Shown here: piece after piece, positions 41,300 through 50,916 of the stretch
Layout: each line of letters opens with the position of its first letter
Numbering within the stretch: position 1 is the stretch's first letter
Source of the DNA: Rahnella aceris
GTDB lineage: Bacteria; Pseudomonadota; Gammaproteobacteria; Enterobacterales; Enterobacteriaceae
Assembly (NCBI RefSeq): GCF_011684115.1
Contig: NZ_JAADJV010000001.1
Span: 2,542,001-2,606,000, forward strand
Direction: 5' to 3'
DNA: 64,000 nt
The notes under the pieces: model-generated
What the model was told of the DNA's origin: nothing
The model's database searches: none
The model's input: only the letters and a program-made list of their open reading frames with translations
Made by a program: the position numbers and the translations under genes

Positions 41300-43051
41300 A
41301 TGTTACGGAAATCACTCATCGCGCTGGCCATGCTGACCAGCCTGCCGTTGTACGCCGCATCGAATCCCGCGGTGGAAGCCAAAAATGGCATGGTCGTCAC
41401 CTCGCAATATCTGGCGTCTCAGGTCGGCGTCGATATTCTGAAAATGGGCGGCAACGCCATCGATGCTGCCGTGGCTGTCGGCTACGCGCAGGCCGTCGTC
41501 AACCCATGCTGTGGCAATATCGGTGGCGGAGGCTTCATGACGGTGCATCTTGCCGACGGTAAAGACACCTTCATCAACTTCCGCGAAACCGCCCCAGCCG
41601 CCGCCAGTGCCAATATGTATCTGGATGCCGACGGCAACGTGAAGAAAGGGGCCAGTCTGTATGGCTATCTCGCCGCAGGCGTGCCAGGTACGGTATTGGG
41701 CATGGATACCGTGCAGAAAGAATACGGCAAACTGACGCGCCAGCAGGTAATGGCGCCGGCGATTAAACTCGCCCGTCAGGGATTTGTACTGACCCGTGCT
41801 GATACCGATATTCTTGATACCACCGTCAAACGCTTCAAAGAAGATCCCGAAGCCGCGCGCATTTTCCTGCGCAAAGACGGCAGCCCGCTGCAACCCGGCG
41901 ACAAACTGGTACAAACCGATTTAGCCAACACGCTGGAGTCCATATCGAAACATGGCCCGGATGCGTTCTACAAAGGCAAAATCCCGGCAGCGGTCGAAGC
42001 GGCCTCTAAAAAAGGTGGCGGCATCCTGACCGCAGCGGATTTCGCGAATTATAAAGTCACCGAAGACGCCCCGATCGCCTGCAGCTATCGCGGTTATAAA
42101 TTTGTCTCAGCGCCACCGCCAAGCTCCGGCGGTGTCACGATGTGTGAAATCCTTAACATCGTTGAAGGCTATGACCTGAAGAGCATGGGCTTCAATTCAG
42201 CGGCATCGATTCACGTCCTCACCGAAGCCATGCGCCATGCGTATATGGACCGCAATACCTATCTCGGCGATCCGGAATTCGTGAAAAACCCGATCGACCG
42301 GCTGGTCAGTAAAAGCTATGCCGAAGAAATCCGTAAGAAAATAGAAGCGGACAAAGCCACGCCGTCCACTGCCGTTCAGCCGGGTATGGAACCGCACGAG
42401 AAACCGGAAACCACGCATTATTCCATCGTCGATAAAATGGGTAACGCGGTGTCCACCACCTACACAGTGAATGGCCGCTTTGGTTCTGTCGTGATTGCAC
42501 CGGGCACCGGTTTCTTCCTGAATGATGAAATGGATGACTTCACCACCAAAGTCGGCGAGAAAAACCTGTACGGTCTGGTGCAGGGAACCAAAAATGCCAT
42601 CGCCCCCGGTAAGCGCCCACTATCCTCTATGAGCCCGAGTCTGGTGACCAAAGACGGTAAAATTTTCATGGTTCTGGGATCGCCTGGCGGTTCGCGCATC
42701 ATCACCATTACCCTGCAGGCGGCGCTGAATGTCATCGATTATGGCATGGCACCACAGGAAGCCGTGGATGCGCCACGTATTCATCATCAGTGGTTGCCGG
42801 ATGAAGTGTATTACGAGCAGCGCGGCGTTTCTCAGGACAGCCTGAATATCCTGCAGAAGATGGGTTACAGAATGGTGGAACAGACGCCATGGGGTGCGAC
42901 AGAGCTGATTATGGTGGGGTTACCGGGTGCGGCCGGTGTGACATCAGCAAACTCAGGTAATGACTCGGCGGTGTCAGGCAAGGTTCGCGAAGGTTATCTG
43001 TATGGCGCGAATGATGTGCGACGTCCCGCAGGAGCCGCCATCGGTTATTAA
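41300..43051 (+). CDS. ggt: Gamma-glutamyltranspeptidase / glutathione hydrolase (periplasmic)
   Basis: Ggt hydrolyses or transfers the gamma-glutamyl group of glutathione in the periplasm after self-cleavage into two subunits. The precursor has 583 residues. A signal peptide MLRKSLIALAMLTSLPLYAA is visible. The self-processing nucleophile is Thr371 in KPETTHYSIVD, giving a small subunit of about 213 residues, longer than the 190 of E. coli. GNIGGGGFM, SMSPSLV and GSPGGSRIITIT are substrate-site motifs. The ATG has AGGAG upstream. E. coli has ggt elsewhere on its chromosome; here it and the peroxiredoxin occupy the spot of malZ. Confidence 0.94.
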   Translation: MLRKSLIALAMLTSLPLYAASNPAVEAKNGMVVTSQYLASQVGVDILKMGGNAIDAAVAVGYAQAVVNPCCGNIGGGGFMTVHLADGKDTFINFRETAPAAASANMYLDADGNVKKGASLYGYLAAGVPGTVLGMDTVQKEYGKLTRQQVMAPAIKLARQGFVLTRADTDILDTTVKRFKEDPEAARIFLRKDGSPLQPGDKLVQTDLANTLESISKHGPDAFYKGKIPAAVEAASKKGGGILTAADFANYKVTEDAPIACSYRGYKFVSAPPPSSGGVTMCEILNIVEGYDLKSMGFNSAASIHVLTEAMRHAYMDRNTYLGDPEFVKNPIDRLVSKSYAEEIRKKIEADKATPSTAVQPGMEPHEKPETTHYSIVDKMGNAVSTTYTVNGRFGSVVIAPGTGFFLNDEMDDFTTKVGEKNLYGLVQGTKNAIAPGKRPLSSMSPSLVTKDGKIFMVLGSPGGSRIITITLQAALNVIDYGMAPQEAVDAPRIHHQWLPDEVYYEQRGVSQDSLNILQKMGYRMVEQTPWGATELIMVGLPGAAGVTSANSGNDSAVSGKVREGYLYGANDVRRPAGAAIGY

Positions 43052-43115
43052 CTGGCATCCTTCAAGCTATCTCTGCATTGGCTGCCTTCATTCACCCCGA
43101 TCACTTACCTGTAGT

Positions 43116-43148
43116 AAAAAGCCCCCGATATCATCTGATATCGGGGGC
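43116..43148 (-). terminator. Rho-independent terminator of proY (possibly also ggt)
   Basis: A perfect 13-bp stem GCCCCCGATATCA / TGATATCGGGGGC with a TC loop, then TTTTT on the minus strand. In the ggt direction the tail (GTTAAAATTT) is weaker. Confidence 0.88.
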
Positions 43149-43178
43149 GTTAAAATTTACCGAAAGGTAAGTGCTTGC

Positions 43179-44609
43179 TTACGCTTTATTGCTCAGCGCC
43201 AGTGCTTCTTTCTTACGGTCGTTGCGGCGTTTAAAGGCATAACCGACCAGTAGAGCCACCACCCAAACCATCCCCACATACAACGAAATACGGGTATCCG
43301 GGAAGTAACCAATCAGGCCGATGATGAACACCAGGAAAATAATACCGAACACCGAGGTATAAACGCCGCCACGCAGCGGAAACTCCAGCTCTTTCACCTG
43401 TTGTTTGCTCAGTTTGCGACGGAAACCAATCTGCGAGAACAGGATCATAATCCACACCCAGACCGTTGCGAAGGTCGCCAGAGACGCAATCACCAGAAAC
43501 ACAGCCGATGGCATGACGTAGTTCAGATAAACCGCCACCAGCAGTGCCGCCATCATCACCAGAACGGTGACCCACGGCGTGCCCAGACGCGATACCTTGC
43601 TGAACATTTTCGGTGCCTGCCCCTGCTCTGCCATTCCGTGCAGCATACGGCCCACGCCGAACACATCACTGTTAATGGCAGAAAGCGACGCGGTAATCAC
43701 CACAAAATTCAGGATCGTCGCCGCAGCAGTAATGCCCATGTGCTGGAAAGTCAGCACGAACGGACTGCCCTGCGTCCCCACCTGATTCCACGGGAAAATA
43801 GACATGATCACAAACAGCGTACCCACATAAAATACCAGAATACGCAGCGGTACTGAGTTGATGGCTTTCGGAATAGATTTCTTTGGGTCTTCCGCTTCAC
43901 CGGCCGTGATCCCGATGATCTCGATGCCGCCGTAAGCAAACATCACCAGTTGTAAGGACAAAATCGTCCCCATGATGCCCTGACTGAAGAAGCCACCATG
44001 ACTCCACAGATTGTGGATACCGGTCGCCTGCCCGCCATTGCCGATACCCCAGAAGATAATCCCAAAGCCTGCCACGATCATGATGATGATGGTCAGCACT
44101 TTAAAGAAAGAGAACCAGAACTCCAGCTCGCCGAAGACTTTCACGCTGACCAGATTGATCGCGCCGATGATCAACACCACGCTGAGCACCCAGGTCCATT
44201 GCGGCACATCAGGGAACCAGACGCCCATATAAATACCGAACGCGGTTACATCAGCGATGGCGACGATCAGGATTTCGAAACAGTACGTCCAGCCGGTGAT
44301 GTAACCCGCCATCGGCCCGAGGTAATCTTGCGCATAACGCGAAAATGAACCGCTCTGCGGGTTGTTAACCGACATCTCACCGAGAGCACGCATGATGATA
44401 AACGCGATAATCCCACCGACCAGATACGCCAGCAATACGCTCGGTCCGGCCATTTTAATCGCATCTGCCGAGCCATAAAACAGACCAGTTCCGATGGCTG
44501 AGCCCAGTGCCATAAAGCGGATATGGCGCGTTGTCAGGCCACGTTTTAACTTCGTGCCCGGCGCTTCGTTCTGCGCTATTGGTTGTTCAGCTTCTTGCTG
44601 CATGTGCAT
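43179..44609 (-). CDS. proY: Amino acid permease ProY (APC family)
   Basis: A cytoplasmic-membrane amino acid/proton symporter of the APC superfamily. E. coli ProY is described as a cryptic proline transporter and has also been linked to histidine. The product is 476 residues with 12 membrane helices. Family motifs include [20 protein letters not shown] (about 26-45) and [17 protein letters not shown]. The N-terminus is about 15 residues longer than E. coli; an in-frame ATG at the third codon is an alternative start. It lies downstream of brnQ as in E. coli, but the brnQ terminator separates them. Confidence 0.92.
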   Translation of the reverse strand: MHMQQEAEQPIAQNEAPGTKLKRGLTTRHIRFMALGSAIGTGLFYGSADAIKMAGPSVLLAYLVGGIIAFIIMRALGEMSVNNPQSGSFSRYAQDYLGPMAGYITGWTYCFEILIVAIADVTAFGIYMGVWFPDVPQWTWVLSVVLIIGAINLVSVKVFGELEFWFSFFKVLTIIIMIVAGFGIIFWGIGNGGQATGIHNLWSHGGFFSQGIMGTILSLQLVMFAYGGIEIIGITAGEAEDPKKSIPKAINSVPLRILVFYVGTLFVIMSIFPWNQVGTQGSPFVLTFQHMGITAAATILNFVVITASLSAINSDVFGVGRMLHGMAEQGQAPKMFSKVSRLGTPWVTVLVMMAALLVAVYLNYVMPSAVFLVIASLATFATVWVWIMILFSQIGFRRKLSKQQVKELEFPLRGGVYTSVFGIIFLVFIIGLIGYFPDTRISLYVGMVWVVALLVGYAFKRRNDRKKEALALSNKA

Positions 44610-44674
44610 TAACCCGTGTTGTTTTTTTAAATATCAAAAATCGTATTCTAAAAAATGACTTTTAGCCTGCCAAT

Positions 44675-44705
44675 GAAAAAGCCACGGAAGGGTTCTCCGT
44701 GGCCT
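44675..44705 (-). terminator. Rho-independent terminator of brnQ
   Basis: Stem GCCACGGA / TCCGTGGC with a 7-nt loop and a TTTTTCATT tail on the minus strand, about 60 nt past the brnQ stop. Confidence 0.85.
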
Positions 44706-44765
44706 GATTGGCGAAACATTCGTCAGACGATCATGCTTTTATGTCTTCGAACATTCACCCGATGA

Positions 44766-46085
44766 TCATTGGTGCGCGGTAACGCTGCGCGGGCCGCTGA
44801 TTTTGTCATAAATCCCGACCAGTACCAGCATTAATAATGACGGGGGTAACCAGGCAAGACCTTGTGCAGCCAGGGGCAGGTTTGCGGTCCAGGCTGGCAT
44901 CAGGTCAACAAAAGCAGACGCCTTGATACCATCAACAATGCCGAACACCAGGCTTACCAGCATGACCGGCGCCACGATACGCGTGGTGCTGTTCCACCAG
45001 CGCAGGGTGAAACTCAGCACAACCAGCGCGATACAAGGCGGATAAATCGCCGTCAGTACCGGTACTGAAATCGCAATCAGATGGCTCAGACCCAGGTTGG
45101 ACACCAGCATGGAGAACAGACCCAGAATGAAGACCAGTGTTTTGTAAGACAGCGGCAGATACTGAGCAAAGAATTCCGCACAGGCGCAGGTCAGGCCAAC
45201 CGCCGTCACCATGCAGGCGATGAAAATCAGCGCACCAAGGAAGAAGCTGCCCACACCGCCGAAGGTATGTGCCACATAGGCATGCAGAATAATCGCACCA
45301 TTGGTCGCATCAGGCACCAGTGAAGCGCTGTTTTCGCCGAGCTTGAACAGGCTCAGGTAAACCAGCATCAGACCCAGACCGGCAATCAGCCCTGCCAGCA
45401 CGGTATAACGGGTCAGCAGTTTGGCATCAGATACACCACGGGAACGCGCGGCATTGACGATAACAATACCGAACACCAGCGCGCCCAGCGTATCCATGGT
45501 CAGATAGCCGTTAACGAAACCGCTGGAGAACGGCACTGTCTGGTAAGCATCCACCGCTGGCATCGGAGAACCGGCTGGCCAAAGTACGGCAGCAATACCC
45601 AGTGCAGCCAGCGCCACCATTTTCAGCGGCGCGAGGAAATGGCCGACAGTATCAAGCAAACGTCCCGGATACAGGGAAATGCCGATGACCAGGGAGAAAT
45701 AGATCACGCTATAAATCAGCAGAGGCAGCGGGCCGTCACCGGTCATCGGTGCGATACCCACCTCAAAAGAAACGGTTGCCGTGCGTGGCGTGGCAAACAG
45801 CGGGCCAACAGCCAGATAACACACAGTGGCCAGAAGAATACCGGCACCACGACCAATTGGCGTACTCAGGGCATCCACACCGCCGCCAACGCGTGCGAGT
45901 GCAATTACCGTCATCACCGGAAGTCCGACTGCGGTGATCATAAAGCCGGCAGCAGCCCACCAGACGTCATGACCTGCCTGCAAACCAACCATTGGCGGGA
46001 AAATAATATTCCCCGCCCCGACGAATAAGGCGAAGGTCATGAAACCCAGCGCCAGAATATCTTTATTTGTTAAACGAGTACTCAT
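44766..46085 (-). CDS. brnQ: Branched-chain amino acid transporter BrnQ
   Basis: BrnQ is a cation-coupled importer of leucine, isoleucine and valine. The product is 439 residues, the E. coli length, with 12 membrane segments. Typical motifs are [19 protein letters not shown] (about 13-31) and [20 protein letters not shown]. Located between phoR and proY, as in E. coli, but here a MetE-like gene and a toxin-antitoxin pair have been inserted between phoR and brnQ. Confidence 0.95.
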   Translation of the reverse strand: MSTRLTNKDILALGFMTFALFVGAGNIIFPPMVGLQAGHDVWWAAAGFMITAVGLPVMTVIALARVGGGVDALSTPIGRGAGILLATVCYLAVGPLFATPRTATVSFEVGIAPMTGDGPLPLLIYSVIYFSLVIGISLYPGRLLDTVGHFLAPLKMVALAALGIAAVLWPAGSPMPAVDAYQTVPFSSGFVNGYLTMDTLGALVFGIVIVNAARSRGVSDAKLLTRYTVLAGLIAGLGLMLVYLSLFKLGENSASLVPDATNGAIILHAYVAHTFGGVGSFFLGALIFIACMVTAVGLTCACAEFFAQYLPLSYKTLVFILGLFSMLVSNLGLSHLIAISVPVLTAIYPPCIALVVLSFTLRWWNSTTRIVAPVMLVSLVFGIVDGIKASAFVDLMPAWTANLPLAAQGLAWLPPSLLMLVLVGIYDKISGPRSVTAHQ

Positions 46086-46529
46086 GATGGGTGTCGTGTT
46101 GCCTGTTCAAATGAATAAAGTGTCCGATGCTGCCGTCGTGCCACGTCGTCAGAAAGATGAATGGCATATAACAGCCAGAGAGCACCCATGTGAGGAGCGA
46201 AGTGAGCAAAAACGCCTGATGATATGCAGATGATTACGTTGTTATGCAGGGAGTATCGAGCGACAGCGGGGGCTAAGGTAATCTTTTATAGCGTATAAAG
46301 GCAAGCCGGGATCCAAAAAGCAGAGTGTTTAACCAAATTAATGTTACAAGGCAGGTATATTCACTAAATACTGCGATAAACACACCATATGATATGTATG
46401 ATTTTTGAACTAATGAAGCACAAGATATGCTCCGATAAGATTAAAAATGCGTGAAATCACCACTTTCAGGTTATTTCACGCACAGTTTACAGCATATTTA
46501 CAAGGTCATCATTTGACCTCTTTCAGGGG
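46086..46529. other. Spacer between the MetE-like gene and brnQ
   Basis: 444 nt without a gene. The right end holds the terminator of the MetE-like gene (46442-46481) and the left end the brnQ leader, which is long and has only a weak Shine-Dalgarno. I could not place a brnQ promoter with confidence. Confidence 0.5.
46442..46481 (-). terminator. Terminator of the MetE-like gene
   Basis: Stem GCGTGAAAT / ATTTCACGC with further ACC/GGT pairing inside, then ATTTTTAAT on the minus strand, about 50 nt after the stop. Confidence 0.75.
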
Positions 46530-47633
46530 TTACCAGACGCGGGCAGCAATATCGACCACCAGTTTTAGTTTTTCCCACTGCTGCGCTTCGGTCAGGCTGT
46601 TGCCCTCTTCCGTTGACGCAAAGCCACATTGCGGGCTGAGGCAAATCTGGTTGATATCCAGATATTCCGCCGCCTCGGCCAGACGTGATTCCACGGTTTT
46701 TGCCAGTTCAAGCTCACCGGACTTGGTGGTGATCAATCCCAGAACCGCCTGCTGATGGCCTTTCTTAATAAAACGCAGCGGTTCGAAGCCACCGGAGCGC
46801 TCGTTGTCATATTCCAGGAAGAAGGCATCGATGTTCACGCCACCAAACAGGATCTCCGCGACAGGTTCATAGCCGCCTTCAGAAATCCAGGTGGAACGGA
46901 AGTTCCCGCGACAAACATGCAGACCAATCACCAGATCGTCAGGTTTACCTGCAATCGCTTTATTCAGCACGTCAGCGTAAGTACGTGCTAACTCTTCCGG
47001 AGAATCGCCACGCTCGCGGATCTGCTTCTTCTGATCTTCAGAACACAGATAAGCCCAGACGGTGTCATCGAGTTGCAGATAACGGCAACCGGCATCGTAA
47101 AACGCTTTAATCGCATCCCGGTAAACCTGCGCCAGATCGTCAAAATACGCTTTCAGATCCGGATACACTTCTTTGCTGATGGCGTTACGGCCACCGCGGA
47201 AATGCATCACACTCGGGCTTGGAATGGTCATTTTCGGCACAGCACTTCCGCTGATGCTTTTCAGGAAACGGAAATCTTCCAGCATTGGGTGCGAGCCGAA
47301 ACCGAGCTTGCTGACCACTTTAATGCTGCGCGCTTTAGTCTGTACGCCGTTGAACTGGATCCCCTGCACCGCATCGTAACCTTCCACACCTTGCAGACCT
47401 TCGAAGAAATCGAAGTGCCACCATGCACGGCGGAATTCACCGTCAGTGACCACTTGCAGACCCGCTTCGCGCTGCAAGTCCACCACGCGGCGAATTTCGG
47501 TGTCTTCCACGGCTCGCAGTTGCGCGGCATCAATCTCACCCGCCTGAAACTGCTTACGGGCTTCTTTAATCACCGCCGGACGCAGGAAACTGCCAACGAC
47601 GTCTGCACGGAATGGAGGGGTTGTACGTTGCAT
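46530..47633 (-). CDS. Short cobalamin-independent methionine synthase-like protein (MetE C-terminal family)
   Basis: A 367-residue protein equivalent only to the catalytic C-terminal barrel of MetE (which has about 755 residues), like Bacillus YxjG/YxjH and other core-MetE proteins. The zinc ligands are intact: His239 and Cys241 in GLHVCRG, Glu274 in FLEYD and Cys336 in SPQCGF. The N-terminal barrel of MetE, which helps bind polyglutamyl methyltetrahydrofolate, is absent, so the methyl donor may differ. Three tandem MetJ boxes lie 80 nt upstream, which strongly links it to methionine metabolism. Monocistronic, and absent from this location in E. coli. Confidence 0.88.
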   Translation of the reverse strand: MQRTTPPFRADVVGSFLRPAVIKEARKQFQAGEIDAAQLRAVEDTEIRRVVDLQREAGLQVVTDGEFRRAWWHFDFFEGLQGVEGYDAVQGIQFNGVQTKARSIKVVSKLGFGSHPMLEDFRFLKSISGSAVPKMTIPSPSVMHFRGGRNAISKEVYPDLKAYFDDLAQVYRDAIKAFYDAGCRYLQLDDTVWAYLCSEDQKKQIRERGDSPEELARTYADVLNKAIAGKPDDLVIGLHVCRGNFRSTWISEGGYEPVAEILFGGVNIDAFFLEYDNERSGGFEPLRFIKKGHQQAVLGLITTKSGELELAKTVESRLAEAAEYLDINQICLSPQCGFASTEEGNSLTEAQQWEKLKLVVDIAARVW

Positions 47634-47712
47634 GAAGAACTCCTTAATAACATCCCGCCGGTGGCGAAATGCGAATGATTCACAAAGTAAATAATTACGC
47701 TGCGTTATATTT

Positions 47713-47736
47713 AGACATCTGGATGTCTAAACGTCT
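47713..47736. promoter_or_regulatory. Three tandem MetJ boxes
   Basis: AGACATCT, GGATGTCT and AAACGTCT are contiguous 8-mers matching the MetJ consensus AGACGTCT at 7, 6 and 7 of 8 positions. MetJ represses methionine genes by binding such tandem boxes with S-adenosylmethionine. The array lies 80 nt upstream of the MetE-like gene and 168 nt before the toxin gene start. Confidence 0.85.
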
Positions 47737-47852
47737 TTAAGAAGATACTGTCATGCAGGGTGTTAACGGGCAACAGAGGAATTTTCATGGGACATGAATA
47801 AAGTTCATGATCGCTTCATCATTTTTCATGATGCTGGACAATATTCGCCCCA

Positions 47853-47881
47853 TTGCGATATGTAGTAATAAATACTATAGT
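47853..47881 (+). promoter_or_regulatory. Promoter of the toxin-antitoxin operon with overlapping operator
   Basis: TTGCGA, 17-nt spacer, TATAGT, 22 nt before the toxin ATG. An inverted repeat AATAAA-N8-TTTATT (47867-47886) covers the -10, the usual place for an autorepressor site. Confidence 0.65.
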
Positions 47882-47903
47882 TTATTTTACCAGGGACGAT
47901 GAC

Positions 47904-48299
47904 ATGAACTGTTTACGTATTTTTGTTACAGAGGATTTTCACGACATCATGACCGCCAGCAAACTGTCGGAAAAGGATATCCTCAAGTCAGCACATGAAC
48001 TGGCAAACGGACTTTTTGATGCGGATTTGTCCGGCAACGTTTACAAGAAGAGAATTGCACCGTCAGGGAGATCGAAGTCAGGGTTTGGCCGGGCAGTCAT
48101 CGCTTTTCGTTTTGAAGATAAGATCTTTTATATCGACGGGTGGCTGAAAAATAGTGTCCGCAAGAAAGGCAATGAAATTCCCGACAAACTTCTGTCTTTA
48201 TATAAAGCAATTGCTAAAGATTTGCTCAACTTCACAGAGCTTCAACTCGAAACAGAACTTCGAAATGGATTAATTAAAGAGGTGATTTCTAATGGTTGA
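47904..48299 (+). CDS. RelE/HigB-like type II toxin
   Basis: A 131-residue protein that resembles the RelE-superfamily toxins paired with Xre-type antitoxins (mRNA interferases in characterised members). Visible features are YKKRIAPSGRSKSGFGRAVI with its cluster of basic residues, and FRFEDKIFYIDGWLKNS. I start it at ATG 47904 with AGGGA upstream; the frame is open further upstream but that part overlaps the promoter. It overlaps the antitoxin gene by 8 nt. Toxin-first order is typical for HigBA and RelE/NadS-like modules. Activity is not shown by sequence alone. Confidence 0.78.
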   Translation: MNCLRIFVTEDFHDIMTASKLSEKDILKSAHELANGLFDADLSGNVYKKRIAPSGRSKSGFGRAVIAFRFEDKIFYIDGWLKNSVRKKGNEIPDKLLSLYKAIAKDLLNFTELQLETELRNGLIKEVISNG

Positions 48300-48624
48300 T
48301 GAACGTTTGCTAAAAATGCAGCGGATGGCTCAACGCTTCCATGATTCATCTGGCGTGGTAACACAAACCACGATGCGTGAAATTAACAAAATAGTTGATG
48401 AAGCCGTTCAGGAGGAAAGACTGAAAGCCTTCGCAGAAAGCTCTGCTGAACGCATTCGCGCTTTGCGTGAGAAAGAAAAAATCAGTCAGGGCGTACTGGC
48501 AAGACTCATCAATATGTCCGCCAACAGCATTCAAAAATGGGAGCGGGATGAAACCAAACCCACCGGAGCGGCGCTGATCTTACTGATGCTAATTGAAGAA
48601 AAAGGTTTACAGATCATCTGCTAA
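48292..48624 (+). CDS. Xre-family (NadS/HigA-like) antitoxin
   Basis: A 110-residue protein with a helical N-terminal half and a C-terminal helix-turn-helix domain: SAERIRALREKEKISQGVLA, then RLINMSANSIQKWERDETKP. The TxxWExG-like pattern (IQKWERDETKPTG) is the hallmark of this antitoxin class. It likely neutralises the upstream toxin and represses the operon through the inverted repeat over the -10. It overlaps the toxin by 8 nt, so translation is coupled, and a terminator follows. Confidence 0.85.
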   Translation: MVDERLLKMQRMAQRFHDSSGVVTQTTMREINKIVDEAVQEERLKAFAESSAERIRALREKEKISQGVLARLINMSANSIQKWERDETKPTGAALILLMLIEEKGLQIIC

Positions 48625-48659
48625 AAGAAGCCACAGCTTGTTGCTGTGGCTTGATTTTT
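48625..48659. terminator. Bidirectional terminator between the toxin-antitoxin operon and phoR
   Basis: A perfect 9-bp stem AGCCACAGC / GCTGTGGCT with a 5-nt loop and T-rich tails in both directions. The phoR stop codon touches its edge. Confidence 0.85.
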
Positions 48660-49977
48660 ATCCCTTTACGCCGCTTTGGCTGGCCTGTTCCTGAGGAACA
48701 ATCAACTTCGGCGCCAGCATAAACATAAACCGGGTACCGACGCCGACTTCACTCATGACTTCAAGTTTCGTGTGGTGATGGCTGAGCGCATGTTTGACGA
48801 TTGCCAGTCCCAGTCCGCTGCCGCCGGTCTGACGTGAACGGGCTTTATCGACGCGGTAGAAACGTTCGGTCAGGCGCGGCAGGTGCTGCGGCGCAATGCC
48901 CGGTCCGTTGTCGCTGATCTGGAACTGTGCGCCATGCGGCGTTTGTTGCCAGCTGACTTCAATCCGTGTCCCCGCTGGCGTGTGGTTAACCGCGTTATAC
49001 ACCAGGTTCGACACCGCGCTGCGCAGTTGATCTTCATTACCAAAGACCTTCAGCTTGTCGTTTACGCGAAACACCACTTCATGCCTGCCGTTGCTTAACG
49101 TTTGCACTTCACGTTCGAGCATGCCGAGCATCACCGGAATATCGACTTTCTCGTGCAAATCAATATTCGCTGAGGCTTCGATTTTCGACAGCGTCAGCAG
49201 CTGCTTCACCAGCCCGTCCATGCGCCGCGTCTGTTCCTGCATGGTATCCAGCGCTTTAGTGCGGAAAGGCTCTTCCAGCTTGGCGTCTTCCATCATTTCC
49301 AGATACCCCTGCAATACCGTCAATGGGGTTCTCAGTTCATGACTGACGTTAGCGAAGAAGTTACGCCGTGCGCCTTCAAGCTGACGCATCTGGGTCACGT
49401 CGCGTGCCACCATCAGCAGTTGTCCTTCGGAATAAGGCATGACGCGAAATTCGACATAATGCTCATTATTGAGTTGTAAATTCAGCGCCCGGCTGAAATC
49501 GCGGGTCTGGATCCACAGCCGGAATTCCGGATAACGCAGCAGGTTGAAGATATGTTGCCCGTTATCTTCCGGCCAGCGGAAACCGAGCAAATCCTGCGCC
49601 AGTCCGTTACACCAGAAAATATTGCCATCTTCAGTGGTCAGCACCACGGCATCCGGCAGCGATTCGGCACCGCTGCGAAAACGTTTGATGAGCTGACCTA
49701 ATTCCCGACGGCGACGCCGGTTGCGTATCTGCATCTGGTTCAGCCCGTAAAACAGCGGCTCCCAGCTCCAGCGCCCATTCGGTGGCGTAATGCTGCGGTC
49801 GAGCCACAGCCAGTGAGAGAGTTTAAGCTGGTTGTAATAATTCCAGCCCAGTGCCGCCATCAGCGACACCAGGAGGAGCCAGCCGAAATGGCCGACGAAG
49901 ATACCGAGAATTAACGCTGGCAGGCAAAAGAGAAACAATTCACCCGCCAGTCGTTTCCATGACAAACGTTCTAGCAC
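48658..49977 (-). CDS. phoR: Phosphate regulon sensor histidine kinase PhoR
   Basis: PhoR phosphorylates PhoB under phosphate limitation and dephosphorylates it otherwise, under control of PstSCAB-PhoU. The product is 439 residues (E. coli 431). Two N-terminal membrane helices (about 9-50) are followed by a PAS domain ([20 protein letters not shown]), the H-box [20 protein letters not shown] and the ATPase boxes DNGPGIAP and [11 protein letters not shown] start it at GTG 49977 ([10 protein letters not shown]) with GGAGAA 5 nt upstream; an upstream ATG lies inside phoB. It follows phoB by 22 nt. Confidence 0.97.
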   Translation of the reverse strand: MLERLSWKRLAGELFLFCLPALILGIFVGHFGWLLLVSLMAALGWNYYNQLKLSHWLWLDRSITPPNGRWSWEPLFYGLNQMQIRNRRRRRELGQLIKRFRSGAESLPDAVVLTTEDGNIFWCNGLAQDLLGFRWPEDNGQHIFNLLRYPEFRLWIQTRDFSRALNLQLNNEHYVEFRVMPYSEGQLLMVARDVTQMRQLEGARRNFFANVSHELRTPLTVLQGYLEMMEDAKLEEPFRTKALDTMQEQTRRMDGLVKQLLTLSKIEASANIDLHEKVDIPVMLGMLEREVQTLSNGRHEVVFRVNDKLKVFGNEDQLRSAVSNLVYNAVNHTPAGTRIEVSWQQTPHGAQFQISDNGPGIAPQHLPRLTERFYRVDKARSRQTGGSGLGLAIVKHALSHHHTKLEVMSEVGVGTRFMFMLAPKLIVPQEQASQSGVKG

Positions 49978-49999
49978 ACAGATTCTCCGCTGTGAGGGC

Positions 50000-50689
50000 T
50001 CAATAACGCGTTGAAAAACGGTATCCGGTACCACGAACAGTCTGGATCATTCTGTCATGTCCACTGGTTTCCAGCGCCTTACGTAAACGACGAATATGCA
50101 CGTCAACCGTGCGATCTTCCACATAAACGTTAGTGCCCCAGACGTTATTGAGCAACTGTTCGCGGCTGTATACACGTTCGGAATGGGTCATAAAGAAGTG
50201 TAATAACTTAAATTCGGTCGGCCCCATATCGAGCGCCTGCTCGTTGGCCATTACCCGGTGAGACGACGGATCCAGGCTTAAACCCTGCATGTCGATCACT
50301 TCTTCCACCGCCATTGGCGAGATGCGACGCATCACGGCTTTAATGCGGGCAACCAGTTCTTTCGGAGAAAACGGTTTGGTGATGTAATCATCGGCACCCA
50401 CTTCAAGGCCGCGCACCCGATCTTCTTCTTCACCGCGTGCGGTCAGCATCATCACCGGAATTTCGCGGGTCAGTGCCTCACGTTTAAGATGCTTAATAAA
50501 CTGAATACCGGAACCGCCAGGTAACATCCAGTCAAGCAGGATCAGTTCAGGGTAAGGTTCAACAAGCTGCCCAATCGCTGAATCAAAATCCTCAGCTTCT
50601 ACGGCCTGATAGCCATTTTGTTCCAGTACAAAACACACCATTTCACGGATTGGAGCTTCGTCTTCAACCACCAATATACGTCTAGCCAT
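50000..50689 (-). CDS. phoB: Phosphate regulon response regulator PhoB
   Basis: PhoB is the OmpR-family activator of the Pho regulon. The 229-residue product equals E. coli. The receiver domain has the acidic pocket VVEDE and the phosphoacceptor Asp53 (counting Met1) in [10 protein letters not shown]. The C-terminal winged helix ends [15 protein letters not shown] and [12 protein letters not shown] start it at ATG 50689 with AGGA 7 nt upstream; the upstream MAGPT extension is not conserved. A tripartite Pho box upstream points to autoregulation. Confidence 0.98.
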   Translation of the reverse strand: MARRILVVEDEAPIREMVCFVLEQNGYQAVEAEDFDSAIGQLVEPYPELILLDWMLPGGSGIQFIKHLKREALTREIPVMMLTARGEEEDRVRGLEVGADDYITKPFSPKELVARIKAVMRRISPMAVEEVIDMQGLSLDPSSHRVMANEQALDMGPTEFKLLHFFMTHSERVYSREQLLNNVWGTNVYVEDRTVDVHIRRLRKALETSGHDRMIQTVRGTGYRFSTRY

Positions 50690-50739
50690 CGTAGGTCCTG
50701 CCAATAGGTTAGCGATCTTTTATTTGATTGCGGGCGCCA

Positions 50740-50772
50740 TTATGCGTCAGTTTTGTGACAGATTTATGAATG
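50740..50772 (-). promoter_or_regulatory. Tripartite Pho box of phoBR
   Basis: On the minus strand three successive 11-mers: CATTCATAAAT, CTGTCACAAAA and CTGACGCATAA. They follow the CTGTCATAAAT pattern and replace a -35; a CATAAT -10 follows at once. Further upstream a degenerate CTGTCAT and CTGTAAT pair occurs at 50786-50805. Confidence 0.82.
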
Positions 50773-50916
50773 AAAAGAATGGTTCATTACAGTCAACTAT
50801 GACAGATAATTTCCGGCCATCTTGCTGAAATTGGTCTGATTTATCGGGGACAGCTTCCCCTGCCGACGTTTATACTTTACCCCATTGTCGTCATCCAGGG
50901 TTCATACGGGAGTCTC

